This document shows positions 18,628 through 28,252 of a DNA stretch of 64,000 nt, piece by piece. The stretch is from Candidatus Thorarchaeota archaeon (lineage in GTDB: Archaea > Asgardarchaeota > Thorarchaeia > Thorarchaeales > Thorarchaeaceae). The stretch covers positions 1 to 64,000 of the forward strand of contig RDOF01000006.1 in the NCBI GenBank assembly GCA_011365025.1, in the 5' to 3' direction. The notes under the pieces are model-generated. The model was not told the origin of the DNA. It ran no database searches and saw only the letters and a program-made list of their open reading frames with translations. A program made the translations under genes and the position numbers. Each line of letters begins with the position of its first letter. The stretch's first letter is position 1.

Positions 18628-20675
18628 TACTTCCGCTCGAGATGGCTGGTTGGCTGGTCATTGTAGTGCCCGTGATTGGGGCACTACTCACTCCGGTCTT
18701 CGCACGAATCCACGGAAATCTTCGCGACTTCATGGCCGTTCTAATAGGCTTTCTTACTGCCTTCATCGCGGTGGATATGGTTCTTACGCTGGTTCTAGAC
18801 CCCACAATCGTCCAGAGTGCGCCATTTCCGGACATAATTCTATTCACATGGATGGTTGCTGGAGATTTGGCTCCCATTGAGTTTGGCGTCCTAATCGACG
18901 CTCTCAGCGTCCTGATGGCAATGATCGCAGCGGGCATTGGCTCACTCATCATCCTCTTTAGCGTTGGGTACATGACAGGACATGATGAAGAGGGCAACCT
19001 TGCGAAGGATCCTAGCCTAACCCGCTACTACTTCTTCATGCAGTTCTTTGTTGCCGGAATGGTACTACTGGTGATGTCCAATAATCTCCTTCAGACATTC
19101 ATTGGCTGGGAGATCGTTGGGCTGTGCAGCTATGCTCTCATCGGCTTCTGGCATAATGCCAAGACACCTAGTCCGGTTCCAGAATATCAGACCGAAGGGG
19201 ACTATAATGCCGCCTGCGGAATGAAGGCCTTTATGGTCACACGAGTTGGTGACATTGGGCTGCTCGCAGGAATTCTTCTGATATTCTTCATGACTGGGAC
19301 CTTCAACTACACACAGCTGTTTGCGTTTGCCAGCTCACTTCCCTCGCTTCGTCTTACTGCCGAGTTTGCACAAATGTTGTCCTTCCTACTGCCCGTTGCA
19401 GCATTGCTTATGTTCGCAGGGCCAATTGGAAAGAGCGCTCAGTTCCCTCTCCATACATGGTTACCTGAGGCGATGGCAGGTCCAACAACTGTCAGCGCCC
19501 TAATCCACGCTGCCGCCATGGTGAAGGCTGGGGTATATCTAGTGGCCAGGGTAGTTCCCATCTTCATTGAGATTGCCCTCACTTTTGTCAGTGTCACCGT
19601 GTTCTTTCAGGTCGTGGCCTGGATTGGTGCCTTCACGGCTTTCATGGCGGCGACAATGGCCCTGGTTCAGGATGAGATTAAGAAAGTCCTTGCTTACTCA
19701 ACTATCTCCCAGCTGGGCTACATGTTTGTAGCACTTGGTTCTTCTGGCTTAGTTGCTGAGAGTGTTGCAGCATATAGTGCCGGGGCGTTTCATCTTCTGG
19801 CCCATGCCATCTTCAAAGCTCTCCTCTTTCTTGCTGCTGGTTCCGTACTCCATGCTGTTCAGAGCAAGTCTATGAAGGACATGGGTGGGCTTTGGAAAGA
19901 CATGAGGGTAACTGCCATTACATTCACTGTAGGTGCCCTTGCCCTAGCCGGTGTAGCTCCAACCATTGGCTTCTGGTCAAAGGAAATGATCTTCGAGGCT
20001 TTGTGGCATGAGGGAGAGCTGCTGCTTTTCACAATGACCTTTGTCACGGCAATTCTCACTGCCTTCTACACCTTCAGAATGGTTGGGATGACTTTCTTTG
20101 GCGAAAAGTCCGCTCATATTCGCGGCATGGAATCCAAGGGGCATCATGTTCATGAGGCTCCACTGACAATGACAATCCCACTTGTGATTCTTGCAACCTT
20201 TGCTGCAGGTGGAATGCTTCTACAGCCAGTCTTCTTCAACACCTTCGAACCCTTCGGCAGTCTGCTGTTTCACCCATTTGACTGGAACCATCTTCCAGTA
20301 TGGGGCCTTGGGTTTACCACACTCTTCACAATTGCAGTCTGGTGCGCCGGAATCATCCCTGCCTACTTCATCTATTTCAAGGGCCGAGGGGATTTTACCT
20401 CACTGCGCGATGGTCCCCTTGGGCAATTTCTGAAGAACCGCTGGTATATCAATGCAGTCTACAATCGGATCTTCGTTGATGGTTATCTCTGGCTGAGCAA
20501 TAGCTTACAAACACGAGTCGAGTCCGTGCTCCTATCCTTTAGCGAGTCTGTGAGCGGCGGCATGGATGCCCTTTCCAGGGGATGGAGACGCACCATGACT
20601 GGTGTGCTTAACACAAATGTGTTGGGTATGATGGTGGGAATCATCGCGTTTCTTGTCATTGTTATTCTGTTCTAG
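18624..20675 (+). CDS. nuoL: Complex I-like antiporter subunit L
   Basis: 683 residues, about 16 helices. The Mrp/NADH-dehydrogenase antiporter core is clear: the glutamate in TFIGWEIVGLCSYALIGFW, GKSAQFPLHTWLPEAMAG, TTVSALIHAAAMVKAGVYL with the proton-path lysine, and LAYSTISQLGYMFVALG. The C-terminal extension ends in an isolated helix (VLGMMVGIIAFLVIVILF), consistent with the NuoL lateral arm. I moved the start to GTG 18624, because AGGAGGT lies seven bases before it and it overlaps the nuoK stop; the longer reading from 18522 adds a basic, non-homologous stretch. Confidence 0.93.
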   Translation: MILPLEMAGWLVIVVPVIGALLTPVFARIHGNLRDFMAVLIGFLTAFIAVDMVLTLVLDPTIVQSAPFPDIILFTWMVAGDLAPIEFGVLIDALSVLMAMIAAGIGSLIILFSVGYMTGHDEEGNLAKDPSLTRYYFFMQFFVAGMVLLVMSNNLLQTFIGWEIVGLCSYALIGFWHNAKTPSPVPEYQTEGDYNAACGMKAFMVTRVGDIGLLAGILLIFFMTGTFNYTQLFAFASSLPSLRLTAEFAQMLSFLLPVAALLMFAGPIGKSAQFPLHTWLPEAMAGPTTVSALIHAAAMVKAGVYLVARVVPIFIEIALTFVSVTVFFQVVAWIGAFTAFMAATMALVQDEIKKVLAYSTISQLGYMFVALGSSGLVAESVAAYSAGAFHLLAHAIFKALLFLAAGSVLHAVQSKSMKDMGGLWKDMRVTAITFTVGALALAGVAPTIGFWSKEMIFEALWHEGELLLFTMTFVTAILTAFYTFRMVGMTFFGEKSAHIRGMESKGHHVHEAPLTMTIPLVILATFAAGGMLLQPVFFNTFEPFGSLLFHPFDWNHLPVWGLGFTTLFTIAVWCAGIIPAYFIYFKGRGDFTSLRDGPLGQFLKNRWYINAVYNRIFVDGYLWLSNSLQTRVESVLLSFSESVSGGMDALSRGWRRTMTGVLNTNVLGMMVGIIAFLVIVILF

Positions 20676-20687
20676 GAGGAGTGAGAA

Positions 20688-22238
20688 GTGCAAGGACTAC
20701 TAACTATTCCTCTTCTTTCGGAATACCCTATGATACTCTCCCTGTTCATCCTCATCATCGGTGGCTTTCTCACCCTTCTCGTAGGTCGTTACTCGAATAG
20801 AGCACCAAGACTGCTGGCTGGAATCTCACTCTTTGCTGCTCTGTTTCTCAATGTCCTGCTTCTCTTCAGTCCAGAAGTCTGGTCACACGGGGAGATTCTA
20901 CATGTCTTCGACTGGCTGGGCTCAGGGGACTCGGTCATTATGTCCTTTGGATTTAGGGGTGACGGATTAAGTGCTCCTATCGCCATCCTCATTCTAGCTC
21001 TTGGTCTATTCTCGGTAACATTCTCCTATGTATACATGAAGAGCTTGAACAATCCTGGCCAATACTACGCCCTCATGGTATGGTTTGTAACAGCTATGGT
21101 CGGAGTCATCTATGCCACCGACCTGCTTCAGTTCTTTCTCTTCTATGAATTAATGCTAATCCCCGCCTTTCTACTGGTCTATTTCTACGGAGTTTCTGAA
21201 GACTCCGAGAAGCGGTCAAGAAATGCCTTTCAATTCTGGATATGGACTGCTCTTGGAGGGCTGATTTCTCTTGTTGCAGTGTTTATGCTTTTTGCAGATG
21301 CAGGCACTCTTGACATTGTGGCTCTCTACTCATCTTCGGTGACCGTGGACCCGACAAAGGTCGAATTAGCGAAGACAATAGGTATCATCTTCCTTTTGGG
21401 ATTTGGAATCAAACTCGGGCTTGTTCCGCTTCATGTTTGGGCACCACCGGTCTACGGAGAGGCCCCCATCCCAGTATTGGTGCTGCTTAGCGGTGCAATG
21501 ACAAAGACAGCGGCTTACGGTGTCATAAGAATAGTCATTCCCATTTTCTCGGCAGTGCTGCATGACTACTCAGTCGGTCTCATGACCATTTCAGTAATCA
21601 CAATGTTCTATGGAGCCATGCTCGCAATTGCACAGAAAGACCTGAAGATGATGCTCGCTTATTCGAGCATCAGTCAGCTCGGATACTTGATGTTTGGCTA
21701 TTCAACCATGACCACTATCGGATTGAGCGGTGCGGCATTTCAGCTAATCAACCATGGTATTCTAGCCAGTCTGATGTTCTTCTGTGCCGGTGCAATCAAG
21801 ATGAAGACAGGAACAATGGACTTCGACAGACTTGGTGGCCTCGCTCCTAAGATGCCCATCTTGGCAACTACCTTCGTCATTGGGGCATTAGCTCTTGCAG
21901 GGACTCCTCCGCTCTCAGCTTTCGCAGGAGAATGGATGATCTTTGCGGGTGCAGCAGAAAGAGCCGTTGAGATGGGTGCAGTTTCTGCTGCATTCTTGTG
22001 GCTGACAATTGTCGGAGTCGTTGCCACGGGTCTCACGGCTGGGTACTATTTGTGGGCCATCCGACGTGTTTTTCTTGGCCAAGTGCCCGACACTCTTTCG
22101 GAAGTGTCTGATCCTCCCAAGGTTATTCTTCTCATCACTGGCCTTATGGCTCTCTTCGTTGTGCTCCTAGGAGTCTGGCCTTGGCTGCTATGGCGGGTTG
22201 TGAATCCCGTCCTATTGTCTATGATGGGAGGTGGATGA
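20688..22238 (+). CDS. nuoM: Complex I-like antiporter subunit M
   Basis: 516 residues, about 14 helices, ion-translocating antiporter-like subunit. Key features are the glutamate in FFLFYELMLIPAFLLVYFYG, the lysine in GFGIKLGLVPLHVWAPPVYG, LSGAMTKTAAYGVIRI, and LAYSSISQLGYLMFGYS. The GTG start at 20688 sits eight bases after AGGAGG, which itself overlaps the nuoL stop. Its stop overlaps the nuoN start (ATGA). Cytoplasmic membrane. Confidence 0.92.
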   Translation: MQGLLTIPLLSEYPMILSLFILIIGGFLTLLVGRYSNRAPRLLAGISLFAALFLNVLLLFSPEVWSHGEILHVFDWLGSGDSVIMSFGFRGDGLSAPIAILILALGLFSVTFSYVYMKSLNNPGQYYALMVWFVTAMVGVIYATDLLQFFLFYELMLIPAFLLVYFYGVSEDSEKRSRNAFQFWIWTALGGLISLVAVFMLFADAGTLDIVALYSSSVTVDPTKVELAKTIGIIFLLGFGIKLGLVPLHVWAPPVYGEAPIPVLVLLSGAMTKTAAYGVIRIVIPIFSAVLHDYSVGLMTISVITMFYGAMLAIAQKDLKMMLAYSSISQLGYLMFGYSTMTTIGLSGAAFQLINHGILASLMFFCAGAIKMKTGTMDFDRLGGLAPKMPILATTFVIGALALAGTPPLSAFAGEWMIFAGAAERAVEMGAVSAAFLWLTIVGVVATGLTAGYYLWAIRRVFLGQVPDTLSEVSDPPKVILLITGLMALFVVLLGVWPWLLWRVVNPVLLSMMGGG

Positions 22239-23824
22239 TGAGTATGCAGCTTGATGTCCTCTATATTGCCGAGCTGGCTGCTGTCATGCCGGTAATTGTT
22301 CCTGTGGCTGCGGCCATACTCACCGCGATACTATCAGAAATCTATCTCTTCGCAAAGAAGAGAAGTGCAGATACCATGCCGGCTGTCATTGCAGCCATTG
22401 GTTTTGCATTGACCTTCCTCTATGTCTACTATCTTGGCCTTGCCGTATGGTCTGGCGGTCCCCAGACATTCACTTGGCCTTTAGATGCATCTCATACTGA
22501 ACCGCACGCAGTTGTAATGATTGCGGACCAGTTCTCAGTGCTGTTGATGGGTATCTTCACGTTTCTAGGATTCACTGTTTCAGTCTATTCTATTGGTTAC
22601 ATGAAGCATGACACAGGATTACCAAGGTACTACATGCTTCTGTTACTCATGGTCGGTGCAATGAATGGCGTCGTCGTTTCAGGTGACCTATTCACGCTCT
22701 TCTTGTTTTATGAAACAATGGGGATCTGTAGCTTCGTTCTTGTTGCATTTCGCAGGACCTGGGAGGGTCTTGAGGCTTCGATCAAGTATCTAATGATGTC
22801 AGCTATTGGCTCCACATTGATACTGCTATCTGCAAGCTATTTGTACGGGCTAACAGGTACTCTGAATCTCGGCGCTATGGCGACTGTGATTCGAACTGGT
22901 TCCGGTCACCCCTTGATTCCGATACTTGTGGCATTGATGACAGCTGGATTCGGAGTGAAGGGCGCCGTAGTCCCCTTTGCGGCCTGGCTGGCTGACGCGC
23001 ATCCTGCGGCACCTAGTGGAATCAGTGCTATGCTGTCTGGTGTAGTAATTAAGGTGGGGATTTACGGTATTGTACGAGTGAATGCAGTCCTCTTCCCAAT
23101 TGAGATGGTCAATTGGCCTCTTCTTCTTGCAGTCTTTGCTGCAGTCACAATGACTGCGGGCAACTTCTATGCCCTCACGCAGACGGACCTGAAACGGATG
23201 TTAGCCTACAGTTCCATTACTCAAATCGGATTCATTCTTTTTGCATTTGCGGCGACCCCCTACGCTGGAACTGCATTTGGCTACCAGACCGGCGCCTTTT
23301 ACGTTGTGATCCATGCGTTTACCAAGGGGCTCCTGTTCCTTTGTGCTGGAGCCTTTTTGCATGCAATCGGTAGCAGGAATCTTGATGACCTTCAAGGGAT
23401 AGCCAAGAAGATGCCCCTCACTTCGGCATTCTTTGCAATTGGAGTGCTCTCGTTGATGGGCATGCCGCCATTCGCAGGTTTCTATGCCAAGCTTCTCATA
23501 TTGGCAGCCGGTATTGACGCAGGGCTGATTGTAGGCAGTCCATACCTAATCTTCGTGCTGATAGCGATATTCAATGCACTTCTGGCACTTGGCTACTATT
23601 TGAGAATGCTAAACGTGGTTTGGCTCAGACAGCCAACGAACAAAGCTGAGAACGCTCATAGAGCGACCCCCTCCATGTTATTTGCAATGGCAATACTCGC
23701 AATTGTACTTGTTGCTGTCGGTATCTATCCTGCACCGGTCTATGCAGTTGCGGAAGCTGCCGGCACCGCGCTATTCCAAGTTGGAGACTTCATTACTGGG
23801 ATTGTGGGTGCTCTAAGTCCATAG
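22238..23824 (+). CDS. nuoN: Complex I-like antiporter subunit N
   Basis: About 528 residues, roughly 14 helices. Contains SVYSIGYMKHD, the glutamate in LFTLFLFYETMGICSFVLVAF, the lysine in GFGVKGAVVPFAAWLADAHP, SGVVIKVGIYGIVRV and LAYSSITQIGFILFAFA. These features resemble both FpoN and the MrpD-like subunits of group 4 hydrogenases. ATG codons at 22235, 22238 and 22244 follow GGAGGTG (22227-22233); I prefer 22238. It is the last gene of the run: no subunit A, B, C, D, H or I follows, so the partner module must be elsewhere. Confidence 0.9.
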   Translation: MSMQLDVLYIAELAAVMPVIVPVAAAILTAILSEIYLFAKKRSADTMPAVIAAIGFALTFLYVYYLGLAVWSGGPQTFTWPLDASHTEPHAVVMIADQFSVLLMGIFTFLGFTVSVYSIGYMKHDTGLPRYYMLLLLMVGAMNGVVVSGDLFTLFLFYETMGICSFVLVAFRRTWEGLEASIKYLMMSAIGSTLILLSASYLYGLTGTLNLGAMATVIRTGSGHPLIPILVALMTAGFGVKGAVVPFAAWLADAHPAAPSGISAMLSGVVIKVGIYGIVRVNAVLFPIEMVNWPLLLAVFAAVTMTAGNFYALTQTDLKRMLAYSSITQIGFILFAFAATPYAGTAFGYQTGAFYVVIHAFTKGLLFLCAGAFLHAIGSRNLDDLQGIAKKMPLTSAFFAIGVLSLMGMPPFAGFYAKLLILAAGIDAGLIVGSPYLIFVLIAIFNALLALGYYLRMLNVVWLRQPTNKAENAHRATPSMLFAMAILAIVLVAVGIYPAPVYAVAEAAGTALFQVGDFITGIVGALSP

Positions 23825-23913
23825 ATGCACCTACCGTCCAAGGAACACAGTCAATTTCAGTATTGCAAAGGCCTATATCGAGCTCGGAATCTGAGGAGAT
23901 TGGTTGTAGGTCA

Positions 23914-24210
23914 ATGTACTTTGTATATATCATTGAAACAGAAGATGGTACGTACTACACGGGCCAAACCAGCGACTTGGAAAGGCGATTCTCCGAGCAT
24001 CTCTCTGGTAGTCCAAAGGGGGCTACGTACCTTCGTGCCCACAAACCAAAGTACTTGGTCTATCTTGAAGAATGCAATGACCGAGGCGACGCAATTCGTC
24101 GCGAGAAGCAGATTCAGAGTAATCGTAAGCTCAAGCTCTATCTTGTTGGTTCTGGCTTTCGCAGAGACCTTCGAGAGGTCATTGAATCCGAGCGGAGCTA
24201 CAGATCATAA
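23914..24210 (+). CDS. GIY-YIG domain protein (UPF0213-like)
   Basis: 98 residues, a stand-alone GIY-YIG nuclease domain. YFVYIIETEDGTYYTGQTS carries the paired motif as VYI...YTG, followed by LERRFSEH with the conserved Arg and His, and the Glu in IRREKQIQ. Small members of this family (YhbQ type) are common; their DNA-related role is poorly defined. I chose ATG 23914 since the motif starts at once; a TTG at 23863 would add an unrelated N-terminus. CCTATATCG at 23871-23879 may be the TATA box. Confidence 0.85.
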   Translation: MYFVYIIETEDGTYYTGQTSDLERRFSEHLSGSPKGATYLRAHKPKYLVYLEECNDRGDAIRREKQIQSNRKLKLYLVGSGFRRDLREVIESERSYRS

Positions 24211-24272
24211 GGACCTGCTAACTGCGAAGCTTTCTTATCATGGATTGATATGCTCTGATTTGTGACATCATC

Positions 24273-25784
24273 ATGAGCGAGTTCGTCCTTGCAATAGATG
24301 CAGGAACGACTGGTGTTCGTTCAATGCTCTTTACACCTGAAGGAGTTGTCAAAGCAAGAGCATACCAGGAGTTCAAGAGCCTATTTCCCCACCCTTCTTG
24401 GGTTGAACAGAGTGCTCATGACTGGTGGAGTGCCACATGCGCAACCATCAACTCATGTTTTCAATCTGGTGGAATTCGGCCGTCCCAAGTTGCTGGAGTT
24501 AGTATCACAAACCAACGAGAAACCGTTGTTCCAATTGGTGCAGACGGAGCACCTTTGCATAATGCGATTGTTTGGCAAGACCGACGAACCGTGCCTCAAT
24601 GCGATTGGATAAAGAAGCAGATTCCCGAAGAAGAGATTTACTCAATAACTGGGCTCACCGTAGACCCCTACTTCACGGCTCCCAAGCTTCTCTGGCTAAA
24701 GGAACATCAACCCACAATCTACGAAAACACTCACAAGTTCCTACTGGTCCATGACTATATCGCCTTCCAGCTAACGGGTATGACCACAACAGACTACTCC
24801 AATGCAAGCAGAACCCTTCTTTTTGACATAGAACAAGCCAAATGGTCCGATAAGATGCTTGAAAGTGCTGGGATATCAAAAGAGAAGCTGCCAACACCAC
24901 TGCAGTCTGGGACAATTCTAGGCGAGGTTTCCGCTGCAGCATCAAAAGCCTCCGGTCTCACTGAAGGCACACATGTTGTAGCAGGCGGGGGCGACCAGCA
25001 ATGTGCTGCCCTCGGTGTTGGCGTTGTTCGTCCTGGCTCTTTGAAGTGTACAACTGGCACAGGTACTTTCATTTTGGCATTCTCCAAGGAGAAGAGACTG
25101 GATGCATCACGACGTGTGCTATGCAGCAGACATGTGGTTCCCGGATGCTATGTCATCGAGGCGAGTATGTTCACAACTGGCTCTGCACTACGATGGTTTA
25201 GAGACCAACTGGGTAGTCCGGAGAAAGCGATTGCCGAGGAAAAGGGCGTTGATGCTTACGAGGTTATTACTGAGTGCGCAGCTGATGTTGCACCTGGTTC
25301 TGAAGGCGTAATTCACATACCGCACTTCGTGGGTGCAGGTGCGCCCCATTGGAATCCATATGCACGTGGAGTATTTGCAGGACTCGCTCTTGGGCACACT
25401 CGACATCATCTGATTCGCGCTATTCTAGAGGGCGTTTCTTACGAAATTAGAACGAATCTTGAGGTAATGAAGGAACTTGGAATATCAGCGAAGGAAATGA
25501 GGGTTACTGGCGGTGCAGCTCGAAGTGAAACTTGGATGCAGATTCAAGCTGATGTTGCAGATATACCCGTGATTAGAACTGAAATGGAAGAAGCTACAGC
25601 ACTTGGTGCGGCTATGCTTGCATCTTTGGGAGTTGGAGTATACGATTCACTTGTCGAGGCTGCAGACAGTATGGTGCAGCCGCTTAGCCCTCTTAATCCG
25701 AGGGCTGAGACGCGTTCGGTCTATGATGCTGGATACAAGCGCTATAGGGCACTCTATGATGCAATAGCCTCAATTCGCTGGTGA
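24273..25784 (+). CDS. FGGY-family carbohydrate kinase, glycerol kinase-like
   Basis: 503 residues, ATP-dependent sugar or polyol kinase of the actin/hsp70 fold. The phosphate-binding loop is AIDAGTTGVRSMLF. Glycerol-kinase substrate residues appear to be kept: Arg and Glu in TNQRETVVP, Trp in NAIVWQDRRT, Asp in GGGDQQCAALG, and GAGAPHWNPYARG, which closely resembles GlpK. The C-terminal VTGGAARSETWMQIQADVAD is the FGGY nucleotide site. Glycerol 3-phosphate formation is the best guess; xylulose or another polyol remains possible, as no glycerol-3-phosphate dehydrogenase or transporter is adjacent. Confidence 0.75.
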   Translation: MSEFVLAIDAGTTGVRSMLFTPEGVVKARAYQEFKSLFPHPSWVEQSAHDWWSATCATINSCFQSGGIRPSQVAGVSITNQRETVVPIGADGAPLHNAIVWQDRRTVPQCDWIKKQIPEEEIYSITGLTVDPYFTAPKLLWLKEHQPTIYENTHKFLLVHDYIAFQLTGMTTTDYSNASRTLLFDIEQAKWSDKMLESAGISKEKLPTPLQSGTILGEVSAAASKASGLTEGTHVVAGGGDQQCAALGVGVVRPGSLKCTTGTGTFILAFSKEKRLDASRRVLCSRHVVPGCYVIEASMFTTGSALRWFRDQLGSPEKAIAEEKGVDAYEVITECAADVAPGSEGVIHIPHFVGAGAPHWNPYARGVFAGLALGHTRHHLIRAILEGVSYEIRTNLEVMKELGISAKEMRVTGGAARSETWMQIQADVADIPVIRTEMEEATALGAAMLASLGVGVYDSLVEAADSMVQPLSPLNPRAETRSVYDAGYKRYRALYDAIASIRW

Positions 25785-25802
25785 CGAATTAGAAACCGGT
25801 TT

Positions 25803-27089
25803 CTATTTGGCATAAACCGCGATTTTGTTGGCTTTGTCCAAAACCAGCATCTTGACCTCAGGGTTTTCTTTTATCCACCCGTCAATAACGCTTTGCGGGT
25901 CAGTCACCTTTTCCAAGTGTGCAGATTCCACAGTGTTTGCATCTAGTTGAGTGTACATCTTAATGCTTGCAATCCGCTTGAGTAGCTCAGCAAACTTGTA
26001 TGCCTTATGCTCATAAAGATGGTATTGTCCACTGATGGACGCAATAACCTCCTCCAACGGAACAATTAGCTTGTTGAAGAAGTTCTCCGTTGCTTCAGGA
26101 GGCGCAACCCCATCACGACATTCTGCTAGGAAGAGAATCTCTCCTCCATTTGCTGCAGCATTCTTCGTGAGTTCGAGACCCCTCTGGGCATGATATAGGC
26201 TCTTGTCTTGTGGGTAACCTCCGGGGGAAACTATGATTCTTGAAACAGGTTGCACTATGAAACTGGCGGTCTCATCCAGAACCTCTATCCCTCCAGCTAC
26301 CACAGGTTCAACTTTTCCAGCATCAGTCCATATTAGCTTCCCTTCATTTGTGATGACTGACAAAGTGAAGACCTTTGCATCCTTCGTAATGATCTCCATG
26401 GCCTCTCTCATATCATCGGCCAATGGGTTGTCTCTTCTGTCCGGGTCTGGATGATATGGGTGCTTTCCAAAGGTGGAGTTGGGGTTCAGCGCCATCGAAT
26501 GATTTGCTTCAATAGTTTCAAAGGCGCAGATTCCTGGAAGGAAGTTCTTTAGTGCATTAGAGTACCCGGCGAAATAGTGTGCCTTCATATCAGCAGCTAC
26601 AACGTACACGTCATGTCCCACAGCTGCTGAATTCACTATGAGGGGTGTCCCACGGCTAGTCTTGCCAAGGTGTGTCACATTGCTGCTATGGCAATCATTG
26701 ATGACGATGTCGAAGTTGCTAAGCTTGGCATCCTGTGCCACGCGTCTAATCATCTCCACAATCTCAAGGTTACCAGGATGCTCTACCTCATGCGAACCCG
26801 TGGTGATAACAAATTGCACTCTGTTCGCATCCCTCAGAAGCGGAGCTAGTGCATTGACAAGGGCATAGTGAGGTTCGTCTCGTGTATGGTCTTCCACTAA
26901 TACGCAAACGCTTTTGCTTCTCACAAGCTCTTCAAGCTGTGGGCCGTGCGGATTGGCGAGCACTCTAGACAATTCCGCGTCGATGTTGGAAAGCACTTGG
27001 ACCTTCTTTGGCTCTATCTTTCCAACGATATTCTTGTCAGGGATATTGACATCTACTGAACCATTACCGTATCTGAGACTCACCTTCAT
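25803..27089 (-). CDS. LarA-like nickel-dependent racemase (DUF2088 family)
   Basis: 428 residues. LarA-type enzymes racemise lactate or other 2-hydroxy acids using a nickel-pincer nucleotide bound to a lysine. Motifs here include VEDHTRDEP, ITTGSHEVE, KAHYFAGYSNALKNFLPGI with a candidate pincer lysine, and the histidine in EANHSMALNP. I use ATG 27089, since the 12 residues gained from 27125 resemble nothing. No larB, larC or larE cofactor genes lie in the window. The true substrate cannot be read from sequence; LarA homologues are diverse. A TTGTACAA palindrome lies upstream at about 27110-27117. Confidence 0.8.
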   Translation of the reverse strand: MKVSLRYGNGSVDVNIPDKNIVGKIEPKKVQVLSNIDAELSRVLANPHGPQLEELVRSKSVCVLVEDHTRDEPHYALVNALAPLLRDANRVQFVITTGSHEVEHPGNLEIVEMIRRVAQDAKLSNFDIVINDCHSSNVTHLGKTSRGTPLIVNSAAVGHDVYVVAADMKAHYFAGYSNALKNFLPGICAFETIEANHSMALNPNSTFGKHPYHPDPDRRDNPLADDMREAMEIITKDAKVFTLSVITNEGKLIWTDAGKVEPVVAGGIEVLDETASFIVQPVSRIIVSPGGYPQDKSLYHAQRGLELTKNAAANGGEILFLAECRDGVAPPEATENFFNKLIVPLEEVIASISGQYHLYEHKAYKFAELLKRIASIKMYTQLDANTVESAHLEKVTDPQSVIDGWIKENPEVKMLVLDKANKIAVYAK

Positions 27090-27173
27090 AGCTTGAACCT
27101 CGGTACATTGTTGTACAATCAGCACAAAAGCCTTGGCCCAGCTGCATAGGTACTACCCTACAAAAACCAACAG

Positions 27174-27180
27174 CTATATC
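27174..27180 (+). promoter_or_regulatory. TATA-like box of the small membrane protein gene
   Basis: CTATATC is centred about 28 bases before ATG 27205. At the usual archaeal TATA-to-start distance this would give a leaderless or nearly leaderless transcript, which agrees with the absence of a close Shine-Dalgarno. Confidence 0.45.
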
Positions 27181-27204
27181 CGTGGCCGGTGATACAATTC
27201 CGTT

Positions 27205-27540
27205 ATGAGCAATGATGCCGATTCAGCACACTCAGGAATGGCCGGTATTGGACGATGGTTTGCAGTAGCTTCAGAGCTTCCCTGTTCTATCATTATCATG
27301 CTCTACATTGGCAACTATCTTGGCACTATTTGGTGGGGAACACAGGGTGCATTGTGGGGGTCTCTCGGGGGTGTTGTGATTGGCTTCTTCTTCGGTATTT
27401 ACAGTGTATATGTGACAATCGGATATTATGATCGATTGGAGCACCAATCAACGGTGAAACGGATATGGAGTCCGCCTCCTGAAGACATCTATGAGGAGTT
27501 TGATTTCTCGGATAAGATGGATCGCTCCGATTCTACCTGA
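27205..27540 (+). CDS. Small two-helix membrane protein, AtpI/AtpZ-like
   Basis: 111 residues. Two hydrophobic helices rich in glycine (SIIIMLYIGNYLGTIWWG, then ALWGSLGGVVIGFFFGIYSV) and an acidic C-terminal tail. The pattern recalls the short AtpI/AtpZ proteins that accompany ATP synthase operons, and A-ATPase genes begin 700 bases downstream, but the match is weak. The stop overlaps the convergent gene by eight bases. Function unknown. Confidence 0.5.
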   Translation: MSNDADSAHSGMAGIGRWFAVASELPCSIIIMLYIGNYLGTIWWGTQGALWGSLGGVVIGFFFGIYSVYVTIGYYDRLEHQSTVKRIWSPPPEDIYEEFDFSDKMDRSDST

Positions 27541-28117
27541 GAAACTCCTCATCATCATCTGCATCTAGTACTTCGATTATCACTTTGGTTGCGCTTCTAC
27601 CGACACCTGCAATGATTATTTGCACCAGAAGAGCAATGAAGAACGCTCCAAGTGCGAGTCCAAAGATGCGGAGTGAGAGGGAATTGAAGGAGGCAGCAAG
27701 GGGCGCGAGATAGTAACCGTCAATCAAGTACCAGACATAAACGCCTAGGATGGCCATCAGGGCAACTAGGATTCCATATAGAATGACCACTCCCTTAACT
27801 CTGGGTGTGTCAAACCTTACTTGCTCAATACCCGGCCCCACGACTGCATTCCCAATTCGCCTGGAGAATCTGACAAAGACGCTTATTGCGGCCAAGAACA
27901 TGATCAGAAAAATAATGGAAATAATCAGGAATAGAAGAAACTTGAGTTCGTCCTGTAGAGCGAGAAACAAATCACCAATTGCAAAGGCGACCAAGGAACC
28001 TATCATTAGAATAACAGCTGCAATCTGTATCACAAAGGATATGGTTGCGGAACTTCTGAACATACTGCCCAAGTCAAAGACATCGGTTTTGCTGTAAGTA
28101 GTGGCCTCGTCAGTCAA
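27533..28117 (-). CDS. Four-helix membrane protein of unknown function
   Basis: 194 residues that I do not recognise. Four transmembrane helices are evident (about 27-48, 58-82, 106-130, 146-172), with a short acidic cytoplasmic tail (DADDDEEF). TTG 28117 is preceded at good spacing by GGGAG, so I accept it as the start; the next in-frame ATG would cut into the first helix. It is divergent from the ATP synthase C-K block, with a shared 135-base upstream region. Confidence 0.6.
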   Translation of the reverse strand: MTDEATTYSKTDVFDLGSMFRSSATISFVIQIAAVILMIGSLVAFAIGDLFLALQDELKFLLFLIISIIFLIMFLAAISVFVRFSRRIGNAVVGPGIEQVRFDTPRVKGVVILYGILVALMAILGVYVWYLIDGYYLAPLAASFNSLSLRIFGLALGAFFIALLVQIIIAGVGRSATKVIIEVLDADDDEEFLR

Positions 28118-28203
28118 GGTTATCTCCCATTAGAAAGTAATTCACTCGTTATTTGAATTCTTCTACTGGGTCTGCAGAAGACTAAGGTCCTCTGTCGTCA
28201 ACC

Positions 28204-28210
28204 TTATATC
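28204..28210 (+). promoter_or_regulatory. TATA-like box of the ATP synthase C-K block
   Basis: TTATATC lies 45 bases before the subunit C start, giving an expected leader of about 15-20 bases. No other AT-rich box is as close to a consensus in this intergenic region. Confidence 0.4.
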
Positions 28211-28252
28211 AGTCTCTCAGAAGATGCTCGTTATTCCCTCTTCTACCCCTTT

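Noticed and set aside
23825..24265. 146-codon open frame on the plus strand
   Set aside because: It overlaps the GIY-YIG gene in another frame and shows no family features; the GIY-YIG frame has clear catalytic motifs.
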